A stretch of 16,049 bases of DNA from an uncultured Lachnospiraceae bacterium. GTDB taxonomy: Bacteria > Bacillota > Clostridia > Lachnospirales > Lachnospiraceae. Under the pieces are notes generated by a model. The model was not told where the DNA came from, searched no databases, and was given only the letters and a program-made list of their open reading frames with translations. The DNA is taken from assembly GCA_910576895.1 (NCBI GenBank), contig CAJTJZ010000014.1:51554-67602 (forward strand). The letters are read 5' to 3'. The position numbers and the translations under genes were made by a program. Below are positions 1-6,195 of the stretch, piece by piece; the stretch's first letter is position 1; each line of letters opens with the position of its first letter.

Positions 1-350
1 CCAAGCCCAATATTATCATTTCCATTATTATGATAATTATATTTAATTTCAATACAGCTTGTATTATCACCACTTACTAATTCACCATTAGATGAACTAT
101 ATGTAACAGATTGATTAAAGGATAAGAATAAATGTTGTTCACCACTATGATGTCCATCTGATGCTGCATGTACTCCATTTACTTGAATACGATAATCCCC
201 TCTGCCTGTTTCTGGTTTTTGATGAATAGATGCTGTTGCAGTATAGCAATCACTACCATCTGCACTGCTACTATCAGCTCCACTTGCTGCATAAACACCC
301 TCTGCAAAACCCTCATTTGCAATCAACAATGGTTTCTCATACTTTTTCAC
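1..350 (-). CDS. Partial leader-bearing, secreted-looking small protein (C-terminus outside window)
   Basis: This leftward gene runs off the left edge, leaving about 116 codons from a GTG start. It begins KKYEKPLLIANEGFAEGVYAASG, followed by a Ser/Asp/Gly-rich, Tyr- and His-rich stretch and a part that looks like beta-sheet repeats (GRGDYRIQVNG, HHSGEQHLFLSFNQ, IEIKYNYHNNGND). Two Cys are visible (about residues 33 and 98). There is no hydrophobic signal peptide. The leader instead ends in VYAASG, which contains an A-x-A-like signal-peptidase pattern. From memory, similar short leaders occur on many Lachnospiraceae proteins of unknown role. The GTG lies 11 bases after a GGGGG-type ribosome site; an in-frame TTG three codons upstream is the alternative, but it sits only 2 bases from that site. 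The divergent neighbours are a serine peptidase and a PqqD/kinase-like fusion, which might process it (inference). The molecular function is not recognised. Confidence 0.7.
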   Translation of the reverse strand, partial: MKKYEKPLLIANEGFAEGVYAASGADSSSADGSDCYTATASIHQKPETGRGDYRIQVNGVHAASDGHHSGEQHLFLSFNQSVTYSSSNGELVSGDNTSCIEIKYNYHNNGNDNIGL

Positions 351-457
351 TTTGTGCAAAACCCCCTTTCCTTATTGACAATTTTCTTGGAATATAGATT
401 CCATCCTTTATTATAAAAGCTTTTTGCTTTTTCTATTTATCAAAAATAATTACTTAT

Positions 458-486
458 ATCTTAACAATAATCCAAAATTCTGTCAA
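458..486 (-). promoter_or_regulatory. Sigma-A-like promoter for the leftward leader protein
   Basis: On the minus strand a perfect TTGACA (481-486) is followed after exactly 17 bases by TAAGAT (458-463). Predicted transcripts would begin near 451 and carry about a 100-base leader before the GTG at 350. Confidence 0.55.
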
Positions 487-623
487 TAAATTATGAAAAA
501 AATACAGGATAAACTTATAAAAGGACAACTAATCGTTCTGTTACCCTAAAAATGTATTGTTTATTTTTTTAAAATTAGACATATTCCTGATAATAGACTA
601 TATAAGGCATTCCTTTATTTTTA

Positions 624-652
624 TTGATTTTCAATACAAAATTTGCTATACT
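624..652 (+). promoter_or_regulatory. Sigma-A-like promoter for the peptidase operon
   Basis: TTGATT (624-629), 17 bases, then TATACT (647-652). Transcription would begin near 659, about 125 bases before the peptidase ATG. The leader between them shows no strong hairpin. Confidence 0.6.
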
Positions 653-784
653 TTTTTTATGAAAGTAATCGTGTTTTTTCTAAAAAGTAACAATTCAGCC
701 AGACGACAATCAAAGTATTTCTTTTATTCTATCATTTTTTAGATAACAACACTAGATAAGAATAGAGAAAGGAGAGTTTTTTTT

Positions 785-1249
785 ATGCTCTATACAAATG
801 GATGGTCAGATTCTTTTCTTCCTTTATTGAAAGAAGGAAAAATGCTTACAATTACCCCTATTGGTACAAGTATGTTTCCTCTATTTACAGATCCAAACGA
901 TCAAGCTATCCTTGCTTATGTAAATATAGAAAAATTACACCGAGGAGATGTTATTTTATATCGTAGGAACAATGGAATGCTAGTGTTACATAGAATTGTA
1001 AAAAAAACAAACGATACTTTTTATATGACAGGGGATAATCAGACAAAAATAGAAGGTCCTCTCTATGCCAATCAAATTTATGCTGTTATGGCTGCTTTTT
1101 ACCGAAAAGGGCATCTAATTTCCTGTAAAAACCCTGTTTATATGATTCTAAGCCGTCTTTGGCTATTTCTTCGCCCTATACGACCACTTATATCAAGACC
1201 ACTTGGCATGCTTTACCGCTTAACAAAGGGTAATATTAATTTTTTATAA
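785..1249 (+). CDS. S24/S26 family serine peptidase (signal-peptidase-like)
   Basis: This 154-residue protein has the signature of the signal peptidase I/LexA-like fold. PIGTSMFP carries the expected nucleophile Ser29. RGDVILY is followed by VLHRIVKK with His69 where bacterial type I enzymes usually have Lys, then MTGDN with Asp84. The Ser/His arrangement with a GDN box is that of the ER/archaeal/SipW-type subgroup rather than classical LepB (family knowledge). There is no N-terminal anchor; the basic, hydrophobic tail (about residues 117-146) may associate with the membrane. AAAGGAG at 768-774 ends 10 bases before the ATG, supporting this start. The next gene starts 21 bases after the stop, so they form an operon. 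Its substrate is unknown; the divergent leader-bearing protein is the obvious candidate (inference). A LexA-like repressor is unlikely because no DNA-binding domain is present. Confidence 0.82.
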   Translation: MLYTNGWSDSFLPLLKEGKMLTITPIGTSMFPLFTDPNDQAILAYVNIEKLHRGDVILYRRNNGMLVLHRIVKKTNDTFYMTGDNQTKIEGPLYANQIYAVMAAFYRKGHLISCKNPVYMILSRLWLFLRPIRPLISRPLGMLYRLTKGNINFL

Positions 1250-1270
1250 AAAGGAGATCTTTATAAATTT

Positions 1271-2464
1271 ATGAAATTATCAGATCATTATATATTACAA
1301 ACGATTCATGGCATTCCTTATTTACTTCCTTATGGACAAGCTATTGCAGAATATAGGAAAGGAGTTCGTTTAAATGAAACAGGCGTATTTCTTTGGAAAA
1401 AATTAGCTATGGGGTATTCTCAGGCAGAGTTATTAGAAAGTATGGCAGTACATTATCATGCTACAAAGCAAGAACTTCCTATTTTAGAACAGGATTTAAA
1501 AGAATTTTTATCACAATTAAGCTTTGCTGGAATATTACAAAAGGATACTATACTCCCAAAGCCAGATTATTATTTTCGCATTGCTAATATCACTATTGGC
1601 TATTCTGGAAACAAAGAATTTTTAATGCCATCCTTACTTGATTTTTCCTGTGATGCCTTAAAAGAAGATAAATGGAAAAAACGGAAACAAAAACAGCTAT
1701 TTATCTTATCTTCTACTAACGTATTACAAAAAAAAATAATGGGTACTCTTTTAATAAAAACAGAAAATTTAGAAATTATAAAAACAAAAGATTTTTATAT
1801 TTTGTGCTTTCCAATACAAAATTATGTAAAGTATTGCTATCTTTCCTTTGATGGAAGTTTGGCTTATTTTTATTTACATCCATCCGCTGATACAATTCCT
1901 TATATATCTTCTGAATTTCAAAAATTAAAACAGGAATTATTTTATGCTTTTCGTGATGCTTTCTTATTTTTTGCACAAAAACAAGGATTGTTTGCCCTTC
2001 ATTCTGCCTCTTTATTATATCGCAACAAGTCATGGTTATTTGCTGGTGCTTCTGGCACTGGAAAATCCACTCATACAAATCTATGGAAACAACAATATCA
2101 TACACCAATTTTAAATGGTGACTTAAATCTATGTCAAACAGAAAAAAATCATCTTACTATCTATGGTATGCCATGGTGTGGTACTTCTGGTATTTATACA
2201 AAAAAAGAATATCCAATTGGCGGCATTATTCTTTTACAGCAAAGTAAAAAAAACAAAATAGAACTGCTTTCTGCTGATCAAAAACAACTTCTTATATCTC
2301 AACGTCTAATTTCTCCTTTTTGGACAGAAGAATTATTTCTAAAAAATCTTCAATTTGCAGAAATAGCAGAACAGAAAGTACCTATTTTTCGCCTTGCTTG
2401 TAATATGAAAGCTTCTGCTGCCAAAACAGCAAAAGCTTATATTGATAAAAATTTTATCCTTTAA
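1271..2464 (+). CDS. PqqD-like / HPr-kinase-like fusion protein
   Basis: This 397-residue protein has two parts. Residues 1-90 resemble PqqD/RiPP-recognition domains: a short beta start, then GVRLNETGVFLWKKL and helices with LEQDLKEFLSQLSFAGIL. Residues about 235-397 resemble the C-terminal nucleotide-binding domain of HPr kinase and PEP-carboxykinase-like proteins: LHSAS, the P-loop GASGTGKST (259-267, Lys265), LNGD with Asp284, and GMPWCGTSG. In known systems PqqD-like domains bind leader peptides, and HPrK-like proteins occur in lasso peptide and related clusters, so a leader-guided modification or maturation role is inferred. The middle (90-235) is not recognised. AAGGAGA ends about 14 bases before the ATG, a long spacing, but no better in-frame start exists. 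It is the last gene of the operon, ending just before a strong terminator. True HPr phosphorylation is unlikely because the N-terminus is different. Confidence 0.75.
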   Translation: MKLSDHYILQTIHGIPYLLPYGQAIAEYRKGVRLNETGVFLWKKLAMGYSQAELLESMAVHYHATKQELPILEQDLKEFLSQLSFAGILQKDTILPKPDYYFRIANITIGYSGNKEFLMPSLLDFSCDALKEDKWKKRKQKQLFILSSTNVLQKKIMGTLLIKTENLEIIKTKDFYILCFPIQNYVKYCYLSFDGSLAYFYLHPSADTIPYISSEFQKLKQELFYAFRDAFLFFAQKQGLFALHSASLLYRNKSWLFAGASGTGKSTHTNLWKQQYHTPILNGDLNLCQTEKNHLTIYGMPWCGTSGIYTKKEYPIGGIILLQQSKKNKIELLSADQKQLLISQRLISPFWTEELFLKNLQFAEIAEQKVPIFRLACNMKASAAKTAKAYIDKNFIL

Positions 2465-2475
2465 CACAAAACATA

Positions 2476-2504
2476 AAAACAGCCAGCTCCTCACTGGCTG
2501 TTTT
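2476..2504. terminator. Bidirectional intrinsic terminator between convergent genes
   Basis: An 11-bp perfect stem, AAAACAGCCAG (2476-2486) with CTGGCTGTTTT (2494-2504), encloses a 7-base loop, with A and T runs on the two sides. It starts 11 bases after the kinase-like gene stop. It can also stop leftward galE transcription after the tandem repeats. Confidence 0.85.
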
Positions 2505-2525
2505 CCCGCTATACGCAAATATTAT

Positions 2526-2651
2526 CACTTGTACGGTACAAAGTGCCGTACCACTTGTATGGTACAAAGTGTCGTACCACTCGTATGGCACAAAGTACCA
2601 TACCACTTGTATGGCACAAAGTACCATACCACTTGTATGGCATATCATATT
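2526..2651. repeat. Tandem 26-bp hairpin repeats (4 full units plus decayed copies)
   Basis: Four full units start at 2526, 2552, 2578 and 2604, each reading like CACTTGTAYGGYACAAAGTR plus CCRTAC. A truncated fifth follows at 2630 and a diverged sixth near 2652. Each full unit folds into a 9-bp stem with an AAA loop, for example GTACGGTAC/GTGCCGTAC at 2531-2551. Changes between units largely keep pairing. The region lies between the terminator at 2476-2504 and the 3' end of galE. Open frames across it are artefacts: 26 is not a multiple of three, so units are read in shifting frames. Confidence 0.85.
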
Positions 2652-2730
2652 TCTTGTATGGCATGTCATATCATTTATATCATAAACAAAAATACCATTC
2701 GTCCTCATTTAGATATTTTTGCTATGAATC

Positions 2731-3747
2731 TTATTCTTCATATCCATTTGGATTGCCTTTTTGAAATCTCCAAGAATCAGAACACATTTCTTTTAAGCCA
2801 CGTTTTGCCTTCCAACCCATTTCCTTTTCTGCAAGTGTTGGATCTGCATAACAAGCGGCAATATCACCTGCACGCCTAGGTGCAATCACATATGGAATTT
2901 TTACACCAGAAGCTTCTTCAAAATTCTTTACAATATCAAGTACACTATAACCCTCTCCTGTACCAAGATTATAGATTTTCAGCCCCGGATTTTCTTTTAT
3001 TTTTTCAATAGCACAAATATGACCAATGGCAAGATCTACTACATGAATATAATCGCGAACACCCGTTCCATCTTTCGTATCATAATCATCTCCAAATACA
3101 TTAAGATGTTCCAGTTTTCCTACCGCTACTTGTGTAATATATGGCATTAAATTATTTGGAATTCCATTTGGATTTTCTCCAATCAAACCACTTTCATGTG
3201 CACCAATTGGATTAAAATAACGAAGCAAAATTACATTCCACTCTTTATCTGCTTTTTGAATATCAATCATAATTTGTTCTAACATAGACTTTGTCTGTCC
3301 ATATGGATTTGTAATTTCACCTTTTGGACATTCCTCTGTAATAGGAAGAAACTCTGGATTTCCATATACAGTTGCAGAAGAAGAAAATACAATATTTTTT
3401 ACTTGATGTTTTCTCATTACATCTAAAAGTACCAAAGTACCTGAAATATTATTTTCATAATATTCTAATGGCTTTGCTACAGATTCACCAACCGCTTTCA
3501 ATCCTGCAAAATGAATACAAGAATTGATTTCTTCTTTTGAAAAAATCTTTTCTAGTGCTTCTTTGTCACGAATATCAGCTTCATAAAATGTCACTTTTTT
3601 CCCTGTAATCTTTTCTACACGTTTTAAGGATTCCTTACTAGAATTGCACAAATTATCAATAACAATAGGTTCATAACCTGCCTGTAATAATTCTACTACG
3701 GTATGGCTTCCAATATAGCCAGCACCACCAGTTACTAAAACTTTCAT
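2731..3747 (-). CDS. galE: UDP-glucose 4-epimerase
   Basis: This 338-residue protein interconverts UDP-glucose and UDP-galactose in the cytoplasm (Leloir pathway and supply of UDP-galactose for surface sugars). It is a full-length extended short-chain dehydrogenase: the NAD-binding GGAGYIG at residues 7-13, FSSSATVYG with Ser124, and the catalytic pair Tyr149/Lys153 in YGQTK, at the same positions as in E. coli GalE. RYFNPIGAHESGLIGE and GTGVRDYIHVVDL are also typical. The ATG at 3747 gives the standard N-terminus MKVLVTGGAG; an upstream TTG at 3765 would add six residues not seen in the family. The only good Shine-Dalgarno is unusually far upstream (3791-3798), with a hairpin between it and the start. 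It stands alone and faces the kinase-like operon tail to tail. Confidence 0.95.
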   Translation of the reverse strand: MKVLVTGGAGYIGSHTVVELLQAGYEPIVIDNLCNSSKESLKRVEKITGKKVTFYEADIRDKEALEKIFSKEEINSCIHFAGLKAVGESVAKPLEYYENNISGTLVLLDVMRKHQVKNIVFSSSATVYGNPEFLPITEECPKGEITNPYGQTKSMLEQIMIDIQKADKEWNVILLRYFNPIGAHESGLIGENPNGIPNNLMPYITQVAVGKLEHLNVFGDDYDTKDGTGVRDYIHVVDLAIGHICAIEKIKENPGLKIYNLGTGEGYSVLDIVKNFEEASGVKIPYVIAPRRAGDIAACYADPTLAEKEMGWKAKRGLKEMCSDSWRFQKGNPNGYEE

Positions 3748-3759
3748 AATTAATACATA

Positions 3760-3798
3760 CTGCAAGAAAAAAACTATCTACTTGCAGCTTCTCCTTTC
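3760..3798 (-). promoter_or_regulatory. galE: galE leader: distant Shine-Dalgarno and intervening hairpin
   Basis: On the minus strand GAAAGGAG (3791-3798) is the only strong ribosome site, but it ends 43 bases before the galE ATG. Between them CTGCAAG (3781-3787) can pair with CTTGCAG (3760-3766) around a 14-base loop. The stem starts three bases after the GGAG, so folding would draw the site to about 15 bases from the ATG. A two-codon frame, ATG TAT TAA, begins just below the stem and ends 3 bases before the galE ATG. A role in translation control is inference. Confidence 0.4.
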
Positions 3799-3877
3799 TT
3801 CTTCTTATTCTTCCTAATTTTTTTGTTTTTTATCCAAAATTGACTTCTTTAAATGGGCGTAGCTCATAACAGAAAAA

Positions 3878-3908
3878 ATCATATCATGTCTCCCTTAAGA
3901 CCTGACAA
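3878..3908 (-). promoter_or_regulatory. Possible galE promoter (extended -10)
   Basis: On the minus strand TTGTCA (3903-3908) is followed after 19 bases by TATGAT (3878-3883), preceded by TG at the extended -10 position. The spacing is longer than ideal, so this is tentative. Confidence 0.35.
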
Positions 3909-3916
3909 TAAATAAA

Positions 3917-3954
3917 GCCATAGCTATTTTGTATACGTTGAAAATAACTATGGC
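3917..3954 (-). terminator. Stem-loop downstream of the flagellin-fliS genes
   Basis: A 14-base arm at 3917-3930 (GCCATAGCTATTTT) pairs with 3941-3954 around a 10-base loop, with one wobble when transcribed leftward. The leftward 3' side is TTTATTTATTG, only moderately U-rich. It lies about 130 bases after the fliS stop and is the best candidate terminator for that unit. Confidence 0.5.
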
Positions 3955-4081
3955 TAGTTTAAACGAAATAGATGTCAAAAATATGCCAAAATAAAGGCTT
4001 TTTTTGTTAATTTTCTATAAACTATCGCCTTTTTTGATAAAATTCGTTTTAATTGTTCTAAAAAAACAATATTACGAACTA

Positions 4082-4555
4082 TTATGCTTTATATCCTCTA
4101 GAATTTCCAGAAAGCAATGTTTCATTTAATGTTCCTTTTCCATAAGTAAGCCCTGCATAAAGCTGTTGTGTATGTTCCATTAAAGATGGAGAAGTATCTT
4201 GTTTTGCAACTTCAGAAAATGCTTCTCCCAAAGGTTTTAAAACAATCTCCGCATTTTCTAAAGGTTCTACATTCATTGTTCTTAAAGAATCAATAATACA
4301 GCGATTTGCATAGAGATATAGCGGCATTAGCTCTTTAGAAATATCATATTGCATATCTAATGTAGCAATCAGCTCCCGAAGCAGCTTCTGAGCTCTGGAA
4401 AGTTCTCGTTTAAACTCCTCTTTACTGCCTTGTGAAAGAGCATTTCTTGCTTCATCTATAGAATCAAAAATAATATCATACATAATAACAACTAATTCAC
4501 TTCTATTTGCCTGTGAAACTCTAGCTGCAAATGTCTTTTTTTTCTCCTCATTCAC
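4082..4555 (-). CDS. fliS: Flagellar export chaperone FliS
   Basis: FliS binds the C-terminus of unpolymerised flagellin in the cytoplasm and delivers it to the flagellar export gate. The 157-residue product matches the family core: RSELVVIMYDIIFDSIDEA, then the helix with RAQKLLRELIATLDMQYDISKEL, then LMPLYLYANRCIIDSLR. The order and spacing are those of FliS, though it is somewhat longer than the usual 120-135 residues because of N- and C-terminal extensions (the tail after about residue 130 is not recognised). The start is GTG; GAGGAG lies 9 bases upstream, and the next in-frame ATG falls inside the conserved core. It follows flagellin by 39 bases on the same strand with no terminator visible between them, consistent with co-transcription with its client. 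Confidence 0.88.
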   Translation of the reverse strand: MNEEKKKTFAARVSQANRSELVVIMYDIIFDSIDEARNALSQGSKEEFKRELSRAQKLLRELIATLDMQYDISKELMPLYLYANRCIIDSLRTMNVEPLENAEIVLKPLGEAFSEVAKQDTSPSLMEHTQQLYAGLTYGKGTLNETLLSGNSRGYKA

Positions 4556-4594
4556 TGTTGCCGACTCCTCTCTATATTATGTTTTGTTTCTTAA

Positions 4595-6112
4595 TTATTG
4601 TAATAAATTCAATACCATTTGTGGGCGTTCATTTGCCTGTGCTAACATGGAAGTTCCAGCTTGTGCTAAAACATTCTTTTGTGTATAAGTTGTCATTTCA
4701 GATGCCATATCAGTATCCATAACACGTGATAGTGCTTCTGTCATATTTTCATCAGAAGTTTCCAAATTGTTAATACTATGTTCCAAACGATTTTGATATG
4801 CACCAAGCTTTGCACGAATACCAGAAACTGTATTAATAGCAATATCAAGAGCCGTAATTGCTCGTTCTGCACCATTATGTGATTTCATATTAACATCTGC
4901 AACACCAAGCTTTTCCGCAGAAATATCAGGAATCCGAACATCTAAAATTTGCCCTTCATTTGCACCAATTTGTAATGCCATTGGTCCTGCTTCCAATACC
5001 GTCACATCTGTTTCCACTTCGCTTCCTGCACCAATACTGCTTTCTGAATCTTCTTCTGGAGTGATATCTGTAAATTCTGTTCCTGTGCAGCCCGGCTCTA
5101 CTTCAAATACCATCTCAAAGCCATCCATATCACTAACGGTCACTTTTTTTCCAAGTCCATTTACCGTTGCCGTTTGACTAAACTCCTCTCCAAGTGTTGC
5201 CTGTGCATCTATGCCATAGGCTACTGGAATTTGTGTACTAAGTCCCAAAGCTGTCGCTAATGCTTCATTATCTACATTTAATTGTACAGAAGCATTTGAT
5301 CCATATTGTTCGGAAGCAAAAATTAAATGACTTCCTTCTGCCATTTCCATTGTTTGATATCCAGCAGTTTCTTCTGTACCCTCTTCATTTGTAACAGAAC
5401 CATCGGAAGGAAAAACATTAACACCAACTACCTCTCCCAATCCACGAATTCTTTCATAAACAGAAGAAAGAGAATCACCTGCCTGTATAGAAATGGATTC
5501 TCCATTTAATGTAATTGAACCTGCTTCTTCTGCAGAACAGGAAGCACCATTTACAAACCCATTTGCAGCACCCCCCTGAATAACAGCCTGACGTGGATCT
5601 TGTGTTACTGTAATCTTATAGTTCTTTACCTGAACATTGTCAGAAACAGAAAATAAAGATACTTTATCTGCACTAGAATAAGATTTTCTGTCAATAGAAC
5701 CATCTAAAAGACTTTTTGTATTAAACTCTGTTGTATCGGCAATACGAGTTACTTCACTAATTAATTGATCAACTTCTTTTTGAATTTGTGCTCTATCATC
5801 GGCTGTATTTGTATCATTTGCTGCCTGAACAGCAAGCTCCCGCATTCTTTGAAGCATAGCTTCTATTTCATTCATTGCACCCTCTGCTGTCTGAATAACA
5901 GAAATACCATCGGAAGCATTACGACTTGCCTGTACTAAACCATCAATCTGTGTTTGCATCTTTCTGGAAATTGCAAGTCCTGCAGCATCATCTGCCGCTT
6001 TATTAATACGAAAACCGGAAGATAATCTTTCCAAACTAAGATCTAAAGCACCATTTGTACGGCGTAACTGACTATTTGCTGTAAGTGCTGATATATTATG
6101 ATTAATTCTCAT
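4595..6112 (-). CDS. Flagellin (filament subunit)
   Basis: This is a 505-residue filament subunit exported through the flagellar system. The N-terminal D0/D1 region (about 1-150) has MRINHNISALTANSQL, the RLSSGFRINKAADDAAGLAISRKM block, and LQRMRELAVQA at residues 87-97, the segment recognised by TLR5 in other flagellins. The C-terminal D1/D0 region (about 405-505) has IDIA-type helices, RAKLGAYQNRLEHS and the end QANERPQMVLNLLQ. The middle 250 residues are variable surface domain, with a LNGESISIQAGDSLSSVYER stretch like flagellin IN motifs. Two Cys occur in the variable part, which is unusual for a flagellin. The ATG at 6112 is chosen because GGAG ends 7-8 bases before it; the upstream ATG at 6118 is almost on top of GGAG. 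A sigma-28-like promoter precedes it and fliS follows. Confidence 0.95.
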   Translation of the reverse strand: MRINHNISALTANSQLRRTNGALDLSLERLSSGFRINKAADDAAGLAISRKMQTQIDGLVQASRNASDGISVIQTAEGAMNEIEAMLQRMRELAVQAANDTNTADDRAQIQKEVDQLISEVTRIADTTEFNTKSLLDGSIDRKSYSSADKVSLFSVSDNVQVKNYKITVTQDPRQAVIQGGAANGFVNGASCSAEEAGSITLNGESISIQAGDSLSSVYERIRGLGEVVGVNVFPSDGSVTNEEGTEETAGYQTMEMAEGSHLIFASEQYGSNASVQLNVDNEALATALGLSTQIPVAYGIDAQATLGEEFSQTATVNGLGKKVTVSDMDGFEMVFEVEPGCTGTEFTDITPEEDSESSIGAGSEVETDVTVLEAGPMALQIGANEGQILDVRIPDISAEKLGVADVNMKSHNGAERAITALDIAINTVSGIRAKLGAYQNRLEHSINNLETSDENMTEALSRVMDTDMASEMTTYTQKNVLAQAGTSMLAQANERPQMVLNLLQ

Positions 6113-6143
6113 TGTCATTCTCCATTTCTGCGAAACCTTTTAT

Positions 6144-6170
6144 TTTTCGCCTGTTATAAGATTTATTTTA
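6144..6170 (-). promoter_or_regulatory. Sigma-28-like promoter of flagellin
   Basis: On the minus strand TAAA (6167-6170) is followed after exactly 15 bases by GGCGAAAA (6144-6151), matching 6 of 8 of the sigma-28/SigD -10 consensus GCCGATAA at the canonical spacing. The transcript would start near 6137, giving a leader of about 25 bases. The GCGAAA/TTTCGC inverted repeat here (6130-6150) overlaps the -10 element, so it would not form fully in the RNA. Confidence 0.55.
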
Positions 6171-6195
6171 CTATTACTGTTATATTTTATTATAT

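Larger units (their letters stand above)
351..784. other. Divergent intergenic region with two promoters
   Basis: This AT-rich stretch separates the leftward leader protein from the rightward peptidase operon. It holds one promoter-like site for each direction, listed separately. I see no convincing gene in it: the short open frames lack ribosome sites and recognisable sequence. A weak AAAAGC/GCTTTT inverted repeat lies at 415-431. Confidence 0.6.
3748..4081 (-). other. galE leader and fliS trailer
   Basis: This gene-free stretch holds the galE leader (with a hairpin between ribosome site and start), a probable promoter and a stem-loop at 3917-3954, each listed separately. Between 3955 and 4081 it is AT-rich with only weak short inverted repeats, such as AAACGAA at 3960-3966 against a distant TTCGTTT. 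No small gene is evident. Confidence 0.5.

Noticed and set aside
168..416. 82-codon plus-strand open frame near the left edge
   Set aside because: It lies opposite the leader-bearing protein gene, has no ribosome site and has a Cys/Ile/Thr-rich composition typical of a shadow frame.
557..742. 61-codon open frame upstream of the peptidase gene
   Set aside because: It spans the predicted sigma-A promoter, lacks a ribosome site, and is Phe/Ile-rich as expected for random AT-rich DNA.
2526..2651. CRISPR array
   Set aside because: Units are contiguous with no unique spacers, and each is itself a hairpin; no cas gene is nearby.
2442..2879. 145-codon plus-strand open frame across the tandem repeats
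   Set aside because: It overlaps the end of the kinase-like gene, the terminator, the 26-bp repeats and the 3' end of galE. The repeat period is not a multiple of three, so the protein is an artefact.
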